A stretch of DNA of 5,935 nucleotides, taken from positions 1-5,935 of the forward strand of contig JAEYRR010000122.1 of NCBI GenBank assembly GCA_023435505.1, read 5' to 3'. Below are positions 1 through 5,485 of this stretch, piece by piece; the first letter of the stretch is position 1, and each line of letters starts with the position of its first letter. Made by a program: the position numbers and the translations under genes. This DNA comes from Bacillota bacterium. GTDB taxonomy: Bacteria > Bacillota > Clostridia > Lachnospirales > Lachnospiraceae. The notes below the pieces were generated by a model. The model worked only from the letters and a program-made list of their open reading frames with translations. It was not told where the DNA came from and did not search any database.

Positions 1-790
1 CATCTACCTTAATCTGATCCTTCTTTACTAGGAGAACTGTTGTAGAGCCGCCGAACTCAAACATCCCTTTTTCTTCGCCACGCTTAAATGCGTGTTTTCC
101 ATGATGATTGATAATTCGACCAATTAACATGGCACCGACTTCTACTTGTACAACTTTATCGAAATTCTTGGTTTCTAAAACAGTATATTCTCTACAGTTA
201 CGCTTATAGATGTTGCAGTGTTCTAGGGCAATTGGATTTACAGTATGTAATTCCCCCGGAATAAAATAATTCTCGCCCTTAATACCATCATCTATATAAC
301 AGTAACGATGATAATCATCTACAGTCAAACGGAATATCATACAATATCCGCCTTCAAATTCCTTATAGATCTCATCTCCGTCCAATAAGTCTCTCAAAGT
401 ATAAGCAGAACCTTTGATATGAAAGACATTGCGGCCATTGATTTTATAGACCGAGAACTTAGAATCACATGGGCTTACAAAAGCTTTTGGATCCATGTCT
501 ATTGGACGCTTTTCTTTTTTTATTTTACGAGTAAAGAACTCATTATAAGAACGATATTTTCTTTTTTCATAATCACTAAGCTTTATGTTAGAGTTTTTCA
601 AAAAGATGTCAATAATACCGCTAGACAAAGAACTGTCTAAAAAGCAACCTACTACTTTTGAGATAAAAGGTTTTGTCAACACCTTTAACAGCATTCTCCC
701 TGGAACCGTCTTATAAAGAAATCCCAGCGTTACCTCCTGACTATCATTCGTAGTCAGATAATGCCCTTTACGATCTTTAATTACACTCAT
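1..790 (-). CDS. psd: Phosphatidylserine decarboxylase proenzyme (C-terminus outside the window)
   Basis: Decarboxylates phosphatidylserine to phosphatidylethanolamine at the inner membrane, using a pyruvoyl cofactor made by self-cleavage. I translated 263 codons from the ATG at 790; the frame is open to the left edge, so perhaps 30 C-terminal residues are missing. The cleavage motif FGGST lies at residues 246-250, with Ser249 expected to become the pyruvoyl group and the break after Gly248. Other family landmarks are FFTRK (85-89), SPCDSKF with Asp109 (equivalent to the E. coli charge-relay Asp), DYHR with His161, and PGELHTVNP near 178-186. The second histidine of the E. coli DYHRVH motif is Cys164 here. 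The start follows the pssA stop by one base and has a GAGGT ribosome site 6 nt upstream, inside the end of pssA, so the two are probably translationally coupled. The GGST form fits the type II/clostridial branch. Identification is secure; activity is inferred. Confidence 0.95.
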   Translation of the reverse strand, partial: MSVIKDRKGHYLTTNDSQEVTLGFLYKTVPGRMLLKVLTKPFISKVVGCFLDSSLSSGIIDIFLKNSNIKLSDYEKRKYRSYNEFFTRKIKKEKRPIDMDPKAFVSPCDSKFSVYKINGRNVFHIKGSAYTLRDLLDGDEIYKEFEGGYCMIFRLTVDDYHRYCYIDDGIKGENYFIPGELHTVNPIALEHCNIYKRNCREYTVLETKNFDKVVQVEVGAMLIGRIINHHGKHAFKRGEEKGMFEFGGSTTVLLVKKDQIKVD

Positions 791-791
791 A

Positions 792-1412
792 CTAGAACCT
801 CATCACAAACCAGACAAGTTCGGCGATACCAATCACCAAACATACTAGCATGCCTTTCAATTGAAGCTTAACTACTTTAAATTTCAAAACAAAAGCAACT
901 GCAATAACTGCTAAACAAACTGCATATACTTCTGGGAAGTAAGCACCAATGTAATCTCGAAAGCTATACACTAAAGGTAGAATTAACGCCACATTAGTAA
1001 CTGGTAATCCTTCATAGTACTTTCTAGGACCTCCTGTAGTCTGTTGACGTTCCTCTTCCATAACATTAAAATAAGCCAAACGTATCAGCGCAGCTAAAGA
1101 GTAGCATATTAATACAATATAGTATGCTAAATTGTCCTTCATACCTAAATTATATCCGATCACTGCAGGGAGCACGCCAAAGCAGATTAAATCAGAAAGG
1201 GAATCAATCTGGATTCCAAATCTTTTCTCCTGTACAGTTCTCTTTCTTGTCTTTGCAACCGTTCCATCAAACATATCACAAAGCCCTGCCAACATAAGCA
1301 TCAGCATAGCTAAAGATGGATTACTGTTACCGATAGCACTGTAAATACCAAACAACGCAAAACCTGCTCCAATATAAGTTAAAATAACAGTATAATTATA
1401 GAAGCCTATCAT
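792..1412 (-). CDS. pssA: CDP-diacylglycerol-serine O-phosphatidyltransferase
   Basis: Makes phosphatidylserine from CDP-diacylglycerol and L-serine, releasing CMP; an integral membrane enzyme. The 206 residues carry the CDP-alcohol phosphatidyltransferase signature: Asp46, Asp49-Gly50, Ala53-Lys54, Gly66, Asp70 and Asp74, the four Asp being the metal and catalytic set. Two details depart from the textbook DGxxAR-x8-G form: the Arg is Lys54, and the gap to Gly66 is 11 residues. I recall the longer gap from clostridial relatives, so it is probably a subfamily trait. PssA-like motifs follow: RLAYFNV (111-117) and YYEGLPVT (132-139). The rest is mostly hydrophobic, about six membrane segments. 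The ATG shares one base with the upstream stop (TAATG), and a GGGAG site lies 9 nt before it. Directly upstream of psd, it completes a CDP-diacylglycerol to phosphatidylethanolamine route. It could in principle be another CDP-alcohol transferase, but the psd neighbour and motifs argue for PssA. Confidence 0.95.
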   Translation of the reverse strand: MIGFYNYTVILTYIGAGFALFGIYSAIGNSNPSLAMLMLMLAGLCDMFDGTVAKTRKRTVQEKRFGIQIDSLSDLICFGVLPAVIGYNLGMKDNLAYYIVLICYSLAALIRLAYFNVMEEERQQTTGGPRKYYEGLPVTNVALILPLVYSFRDYIGAYFPEVYAVCLAVIAVAFVLKFKVVKLQLKGMLVCLVIGIAELVWFVMRF

Positions 1413-2467
1413 TATATCTTTCTCCCTTCAGTACATTTACTGGGTCTTGTAAGCATAAAGTGATATATAACCGTTATAATACCGGTTAATATCAATTGAA
1501 AATAAAAATTAATTCCTCTCGTCAGCACCATAGCTGGCGCTACATATTGATCCAGATAAATCTGTGTATATAAAATCAAAAACATAGCTTCTGTCACACC
1601 AACAGCACCAGGCAGTGGTAATGAGTCTACAGTAATTGAAATCACTACTTGAAGCGCAAAAATATCCAGAAAACGCGAGCCTGTTAGACCAAAACTACGA
1701 TATACGCAATACCCAATAGTGAACAATGCACATCTCTGGATAACTGTAACAATAAAAGTTTTCACTAATACTGATGGATGATCTTTAATAAATACTGCAC
1801 TGGTATGATAATCCTCCAAGTGTTTTTCAAGATGATTAATCTTGGCCTGTGGATTTTTAACAATATGTAGTGCGCCTAAAAACTTAAAAAATACGGAAGT
1901 CAATTTTTTAACGGTAGACCTATTGTACATACAAAGCAAGCACACTGCAACAATTGCAAGATTAACCACAATCCCAATGATAAAAAGCCAAAAAGTTAAT
2001 CGTTTCTGCATAATGAAATCACGATGCACTATACATACTACAATTCCCATGAAGAGTAGCACAATCTTATAAATTACTGTATAAAGTAGAATTACTATTG
2101 AAGATTTGGAAATGGGATATCCATCCTTTGACATATAATATGCCAATACAGGTTGCCCACCACTAGCAGAAGGAGTTATTCCGCAATAGAATAAGTCGAT
2201 ACAGGAATAACAAAAACTTCTAACTATTCCAATCGACATTCCTATGGATTGACCCAAGATAGAAAGACTGGCACCTTCTAAAAATATATTAGCAAATACC
2301 ATCAGCATGGCAACCAATAAAAATCTATTATCAGACTCATGGATAATCTTTACCAACATCTTCAAATCACAGGTTCGAAACACAAAATAGTATGTAAACA
2401 AGAATATAGCAACTAATATTATAAAGCTGGTCACATACTTATTGTTAAATTTCTTAAGTATCTTCAT
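1412..2467 (-). CDS. Flippase-like polytopic membrane protein (MprF N-terminal/YbhN, UPF0104 family)
   Basis: A 351-residue membrane protein resembling the transmembrane flippase part of MprF (lysylphosphatidylglycerol synthase) and the stand-alone YbhN/AglD-like family. Seven or eight hydrophobic segments are visible, including about 13-30, 48-70, 124-147, 158-180, 235-257, 268-281, 290-305 and 320-338. Conserved family patches are TPSASGGQP (98-106), PLPGAVGVTEAMF (284-296) and TRGINFYF (316-323). There is no C-terminal aminoacyl-transferase domain, so it is not a full MprF; length fits the TM-only family. In MprF this domain moves aminoacylated lipid across the membrane, while most stand-alone members have no known substrate. 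It heads the operon, overlaps pssA by one base, and has an AGGTGA site 4 nt before the ATG at 2467. Position suggests it handles phosphatidylserine, phosphatidylethanolamine or a derived lipid, which is inference only. A glycolipid or polyprenyl-lipid role is the main alternative. Confidence 0.88.
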   Translation of the reverse strand: MKILKKFNNKYVTSFIILVAIFLFTYYFVFRTCDLKMLVKIIHESDNRFLLVAMLMVFANIFLEGASLSILGQSIGMSIGIVRSFCYSCIDLFYCGITPSASGGQPVLAYYMSKDGYPISKSSIVILLYTVIYKIVLLFMGIVVCIVHRDFIMQKRLTFWLFIIGIVVNLAIVAVCLLCMYNRSTVKKLTSVFFKFLGALHIVKNPQAKINHLEKHLEDYHTSAVFIKDHPSVLVKTFIVTVIQRCALFTIGYCVYRSFGLTGSRFLDIFALQVVISITVDSLPLPGAVGVTEAMFLILYTQIYLDQYVAPAMVLTRGINFYFQLILTGIITVIYHFMLTRPSKCTEGRKI

Positions 2468-2584
2468 ATTGTCACCTTTCAGAACCAGTTAGCATGTCGC
2501 CGCCTTATAGCTCTATCAAAATATCTCAAATATTTAAATGCTTAACGCAAAATATTATGATCTACTTTCTAATATCCACCTAGC

Positions 2585-2615
2585 ATTATACCATAGGTAA
2601 CCAGTAGGTAGTCAA
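2585..2615 (-). promoter_or_regulatory. Promoter of the flippase-like/pssA/psd operon
   Basis: On the minus strand, TATAAT (2590-2585) is preceded by TG one base away, giving the extended -10 TGGTATAAT. A -35-like TTGACT lies at 2615-2610 with a 19-bp spacer, a little long but tolerable with an extended -10. A+T-rich DNA upstream (about 2627-2680) could act as an UP element. Transcription would start near 2578, giving a leader of about 110 nt before the ATG at 2467. I see no strong hairpin or recognisable riboswitch in that leader. Confidence 0.65.
2589..2610. promoter_or_regulatory. Possible operator: repeats in the promoter spacer
   Basis: Between the -35 and -10 boxes the plus strand has two copies of TAGGTA (2594-2599 and 2605-2610), 11 bp apart start to start, about one helical turn. 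Interleaved are the near-palindrome GGTAACC (2596-2602) and, on the minus strand, TACC-TAT-GGTA (2599-2589), which runs into the -10 box. A protein bound here would block RNA polymerase. No regulator is encoded in the window and the pattern does not clearly match an operator I know, so this is tentative. Confidence 0.3.
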
Positions 2616-2800
2616 GTGTCTGGACATATTTTATTCATAATTCTAAAAAAAAAATAAACTTTTATAAAATATTTATTCCATATTTATGTAGTGGTTCCAG
2701 TATCAGGTAAGCAGAGTTATGGTATTGGTCATACATTACGTTAGAATATTTATCTTTTGTATTTTATAATTACTATTTTCCCACTTATCATTCTATGCTT
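2616..2800. other. A+T-rich intergenic stretch
   Basis: With 2468-2615 this makes a gap of over 300 bases between coding regions. The part nearer 2468 holds the operon leader and promoter. This part is very A+T-rich, with a run of ten A at 2645-2654, and I found no convincing coding frame. A short imperfect inverted repeat TGTC-TG-GACA sits at 2617-2626, just upstream of the -35 box. The only other element I would name is the weak terminator candidate at 2645-2677. Confidence 0.5.
2645..2677 (-). terminator. Weak A/U-only terminator candidate
   Basis: Read on the minus strand, AATAAA and TTTATT arms flank an inner TTTTATAAAA palindrome and are followed by a run of ten T (complement of A at 2645-2654). 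The layout resembles an intrinsic terminator, and it lies between the end of the small-protein gene (2801) and the next promoter (2615), where one is expected. The stem has no G-C pairs apart from an unpaired G, so it would be weak; the T-run may equally be an UP element. Confidence 0.3.
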
Positions 2801-3034
2801 TTATCGCTGATCTATATATTGAACCTCTTGCAGATATGCTTCCAGTACAGTACTATTTTCAGTCTGATATGCTTCAATACAGTCATTGTCGCTGCACTCC
2901 CCGATTTCATCAGTCTGAATATATACGGAAGTTGTTTCAGGTTCATTTACGATCAGTATCAAATTAAAGAATAAGCATAAACTGATGATTATAGAAGTAA
3001 TTTTTACTGATTGTTTCATGTTTTTCATATTCAT
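2801..3034 (-). CDS. Small putative exported protein, unknown function
   Basis: I do not recognise this 77-residue protein. It opens with a Lys-containing N-terminus (residues 1-11), then a hydrophobic run at about 12-29 (ITSIIISLCLFFNLILIV), which fits a signal peptide or single membrane anchor. The remaining 48 residues are acidic, rich in Glu, Asp, Thr and Tyr, with two cysteines close together (Cys47 and Cys52, around SDND) that could form a disulphide outside the cell. There is no lipobox: Cys20 sits inside the hydrophobic run. The start at 3034 has a strong AAAGGAG site, but GGAG is 13 nt away, longer than ideal; Met3 or Met6 would be further still. It stands alone, divergent from the DegV gene and upstream of the lipid operon on the same strand. 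Candidate roles are a secreted peptide precursor or a small membrane-associated regulator, neither supported by homology. Its reality rests on the ribosome site, signal-like N-terminus and a promoter. Confidence 0.6.
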   Translation of the reverse strand: MNMKNMKQSVKITSIIISLCLFFNLILIVNEPETTSVYIQTDEIGECSDNDCIEAYQTENSTVLEAYLQEVQYIDQR

Positions 3035-3098
3035 ACTATAAATAGCACTCCTTTCATCGATGTTTTGTTACAATAATAGGATTTGCAACATTCATTAA

Positions 3099-3140
3099 AT
3101 TATACTTCCATAATTTATGTATATTTGAGGTTATTTTCAA
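3099..3140 (-). promoter_or_regulatory. Candidate promoter(s) of the small exported protein gene
   Basis: Two overlapping solutions on the minus strand. TTGAAA (3140-3135) with TAAATT (3117-3112) has a 17-bp spacer. A perfect TATAAT sits at 3104-3099 but has no clear -35 at the right distance. Transcription would start near 3092-3105, leaving a leader of roughly 60-70 nt before the ATG at 3034. Confidence 0.4.
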
Positions 3141-3155
3141 TTACAAATCTAATCC

Positions 3156-3184
3156 TTGATAAAAAATACATTTATTAGTACAAT
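3156..3184 (+). promoter_or_regulatory. Promoter of the DegV-family gene
   Basis: TTGATA (3156-3161) and TACAAT (3179-3184) are separated by exactly 17 bp, each one mismatch from consensus. Transcription would start near 3191, about 73 nt before the ATG at 3264. An alternative -10, TATAAA at 3184-3189, would need a 22-bp spacer and is less likely. This promoter lies close to, and diverges from, the small-protein promoter, so one regulator could affect both. Confidence 0.6.
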
Positions 3185-3251
3185 ATAAAAGACTTGTTCT
3201 ACAAATATTAATTTCAAGGACTCAATACTCATTTATTTTAAATACAACCTT

Positions 3252-3257
3252 AAGGAG
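3252..3257 (+). promoter_or_regulatory. Ribosome binding site of the DegV-family gene
   Basis: AAGGAG lies 6 nt upstream of the ATG at 3264. This is close to ideal spacing and fixes the start of the DegV protein, whose conserved N-terminal strand begins right after Met1. Confidence 0.85.
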
Positions 3258-3263
3258 ATAACT

Positions 3264-4145
3264 ATGAGCGACTATGTAATAATAAGTGATGCCACTCTTG
3301 ACTTACCTTTGGGTGTTCTGGAACAGCATAATATTCATGTCATCCCTATGACATTTACTTTAAATGATGTTTCTTACACCCACTATCCTGATGAAAGAGA
3401 AATTAGCATCGCTGATTTTTATAAGGCGATAGCGGAAGGTGGCCTTTCACAGTCTTCCCAGATTCCTCCGATTATCTATCAGGAATTTATGGAAGAATTT
3501 TTGAAGCAAGGAAAAGACATTTACTATATTGCATTTTCATCTGGGTTAAGTGGAACTTACAACTCAGGGAGAATGGTCATGGAGCAACTAAAAGAAAAGT
3601 ATCCTGATCGAAAATTACTATGTACAGATACTCTGTGTGCTTCCGTCGGAGAAGGGCTTTTAGTTCTGACTGCTGCCAAAAAGAAAGAAGAAGGCTTATC
3701 AATTGAAGAATTGCATTCATGGGTTGAAGAAAACCGTATGAATTTCATGCATTGGTTTACTGTAAAGGACCTCTTCTATCTGAAGCGTGGTGGACGTTTA
3801 TCCAGTCTAGAAGCACTTGTCGGTACTGCTCTTAAGATTCGTCCGGTGTTAACTACTGATGAGGAGGGTAAATTAACCGTTTACTCAAAGTTACGTGGGT
3901 CAAAGAAGGAGCTTGAATTCCTAGTCAACGCTCTAGAGACTCAGGCAATTGCACCTTCCACACAGACTGTCATAATCGGACATAGTGATAATTTGGAACA
4001 GGCACAGGCCTTAGAACAAATAATCAAAGAAAAAAATCTGGTAAAAGAAATTATTATATCCCAGATTGGTCCTATTATCGGAACTCATACCGGTCCAGGA
4101 ATGTTAGCCCTTACTTTCTATGGCAACAAACCTTCCAATTCATAA
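3264..4145 (+). CDS. DegV family fatty-acid-binding protein (FakB-like)
   Basis: DegV proteins bind a single fatty acid in a deep pocket. The characterised FakB members present it to the kinase FakA, giving acyl-phosphate for phospholipid synthesis. All family landmarks are present in 293 residues, a normal full length: IISDATLDLP (6-15), SQSSQIPP (62-69), the head-group loop FSSGLSGTYNS (91-101), DTLCASVGEGLLVL (122-135), DLFYLKRGGRLSS (169-181) followed by ALVGTALKIRP, and IGPIIGTHTGPGM (268-280). No signal peptide or membrane segment is evident, so it should be cytosolic. It has its own promoter and a near-ideal ribosome site, and ends 6 bases before a hairpin terminator, so it is probably monocistronic. 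No FakA is in the window, and many clostridia carry several DegV paralogues, so partner and preferred fatty acid cannot be told. Family assignment is very secure; the FakB role is inferred. Confidence 0.95.
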   Translation: MSDYVIISDATLDLPLGVLEQHNIHVIPMTFTLNDVSYTHYPDEREISIADFYKAIAEGGLSQSSQIPPIIYQEFMEEFLKQGKDIYYIAFSSGLSGTYNSGRMVMEQLKEKYPDRKLLCTDTLCASVGEGLLVLTAAKKKEEGLSIEELHSWVEENRMNFMHWFTVKDLFYLKRGGRLSSLEALVGTALKIRPVLTTDEEGKLTVYSKLRGSKKELEFLVNALETQAIAPSTQTVIIGHSDNLEQAQALEQIIKEKNLVKEIIISQIGPIIGTHTGPGMLALTFYGNKPSNS

Positions 4146-4151
4146 AAAATT

Positions 4152-4182
4152 AGCTGTGACATGTAATTGTCACAGCTTTTTT
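4152..4182 (+). terminator. Intrinsic terminator, probably bidirectional
   Basis: A perfect 10-bp stem, AGCTGTGACA (4152-4161) and TGTCACAGCT (4168-4177), encloses a 6-nt loop and runs into a T-tract ending at 4182. It begins 6 bases after the DegV stop. On the other strand the run of A at 4144-4149 supplies a T-tract two bases beyond the stem, so the same hairpin should also end the converging PHP-ProX transcript, whose stop is at 4197. Confidence 0.92.
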
Positions 4183-4196
4183 ATTTACATCGGTAT

Positions 4197-5429
4197 TTAA
4201 TTTTCTGTATCCAACGTCACATAAAGGGGGGTATGATGGATAGCTGGTAATATAACCTCTAAAAGATCTTTTGTTCTAAGCTTTAAACTACTAGTATTGA
4301 TACAGGGATGACATCCTACATACTCCATACCAGTTAAATCCTCATCAATTATAAGCTGCACCTTATTGTCAGTATCATTCATAAGGCCAAGGACGCTTAC
4401 GGAGCCTGGTGTAATATCCAGATATTTCTCCATGTATTCTGGACTTCCAAAAGACAATCTGGTGCTTTTAATCTGCCTTGCCACCTCAGGAGTCTTAAGT
4501 TTCTTATTTCCCAACATCATCAGAAGATAATACTGGTCTCGTTTAGAGTTACATAAAAATAGATTCTTACAGATCTCTATCTCTAATATCCTGTCCACTT
4601 CATGACAATCCTCAATGGTAGCTGTCTCTTCATGATCCAATCGGATAAAGGGAACCTGAAGCTTTTCTAGCAGTTCATAGACCCGCATTTCTTTTTCCAG
4701 ACGGTTCTCTGCTCCAATGGCTCCCTGATATACAATCGGAGAAAGCTCCATCCCATGCATCAAGCGGTACCCCTTTCCTGTCATAATAAGCTGACAAAGT
4801 TCCTTTATGTCTGAAACCCTATGTGTAAGCTCTATACCACCAATGGCATCTGTAAGATGATGTGCATCAGAACCTTCTATCATAGGCAGGTAGTTTCTCT
4901 TTGCATACTCATAAGCATACTCATTATAGAGTGGATTCCTCTTCACATTCCCTTCATTGTAGACTTCTACTCCATCCACATATTGGGAACAAAGACGGAC
5001 TTTTGGAATATAGCTGTCTTCCCTGTAGGGATGGGCTTGAAAGAGGTAACCTCCCGATTCCTTCACCAACTTGTATTGCTCTTTGATGGAACAGGTCTCA
5101 ATCTCAGGATGCTCTAGCAACCACTGTTTATCCAGTCCATATACAAGAAAGTCAGTCCCCTGGTAAGCAGATTCCCAGCCAAAGAACACGTCTAACCCTA
5201 TACGCTCCCCTTCTTCCTTGGCATTCTCGTATCCCTTACAAAATAGCTCTACCCGTTTCTCCCAAGATAATGTTTTCGGAACTGTAGTATTGCCATTTAA
5301 GAAATGATCGGTTACAACAACTCCCTGATATCCGCACTCTTTATATCGTTGCACCTGTTCTGATGCAGTAGCACTAGCACATGCACTAGATTCCTTGGTG
5401 TGCATATGCAAATCAATCCTGTAACTCAT
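4197..5429 (-). CDS. PHP phosphoesterase domain fused to a ProX/YbaK-type aminoacyl-tRNA deacylase domain
   Basis: Two complete domains on one 410-residue chain. Residues 1 to about 230 are a PHP (polymerase and histidinol phosphatase) domain with its metal ligands in order: His8 and His10 (DLHMHT), Asp41-His42 (TDHF), Glu86 (GWES), His133 (QAHPYR), and Asp188 with His190 (GSDAH). Such domains are metal-dependent phosphoesterases; the substrate here is unknown. Residues about 245-408 match ProX, the stand-alone relative of the prolyl-tRNA synthetase editing domain. ProX removes mischarged amino acid, typically Ala, from tRNA-Pro. Landmarks are KNLFL (288-292, with the expected catalytic Lys288), RLSFGSPE (324-331), PGSVSVLGLMND (341-352) and HPCINTSSL (374-382). 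The join is in one open frame with a linker of roughly 15 residues. The ATG at 5429 has AAGGAG 8 nt upstream. The gene follows the ABC ATPase by 56 bp with no terminator between them. Domain calls are firm; a joint function is unknown. Confidence 0.92.
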   Translation of the reverse strand: MSYRIDLHMHTKESSACASATASEQVQRYKECGYQGVVVTDHFLNGNTTVPKTLSWEKRVELFCKGYENAKEEGERIGLDVFFGWESAYQGTDFLVYGLDKQWLLEHPEIETCSIKEQYKLVKESGGYLFQAHPYREDSYIPKVRLCSQYVDGVEVYNEGNVKRNPLYNEYAYEYAKRNYLPMIEGSDAHHLTDAIGGIELTHRVSDIKELCQLIMTGKGYRLMHGMELSPIVYQGAIGAENRLEKEMRVYELLEKLQVPFIRLDHEETATIEDCHEVDRILEIEICKNLFLCNSKRDQYYLLMMLGNKKLKTPEVARQIKSTRLSFGSPEYMEKYLDITPGSVSVLGLMNDTDNKVQLIIDEDLTGMEYVGCHPCINTSSLKLRTKDLLEVILPAIHHTPLYVTLDTEN

Positions 5430-5485
5430 GAAGCCTTCTCCTTCCCTCTCACCTATGGCACTCTGAATTTTCTTATCTGTAAGAT

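Noticed and set aside
419..640. Plus-strand 73-codon open frame
   Set aside because: It lies opposite psd, whose motifs are unmistakable, has no good ribosome site, and its product shows no recognisable family.
1132..2072. Plus-strand open frames of 70 and 76 codons (1132-1344 and 1842-2072)
   Set aside because: They are antisense to pssA and the flippase-like gene and encode nothing recognisable.
2468..2578. Riboswitch or T-box in the lipid operon leader
   Set aside because: No T-box sequence, terminator/antiterminator pair or known aptamer core could be seen.
2617..2626. TGTC-TG-GACA as a stand-alone operator
   Set aside because: Arms of only four bases occur easily by chance; mentioned only as context to the promoter repeats.
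3045..3057. Upstream ATG (ATGAAAGGAGTG) as the start of the small protein
   Set aside because: That frame stops after eight codons and differs from the 77-residue frame; the bases serve better as the ribosome site.
3557..3748. Minus-strand 63-codon open frame
   Set aside because: It is antisense to the well-conserved middle of the DegV gene.
4821..5117. Two overlapping plus-strand open frames
   Set aside because: Both are antisense to the PHP domain, whose metal-ligand motifs prove the minus-strand frame.
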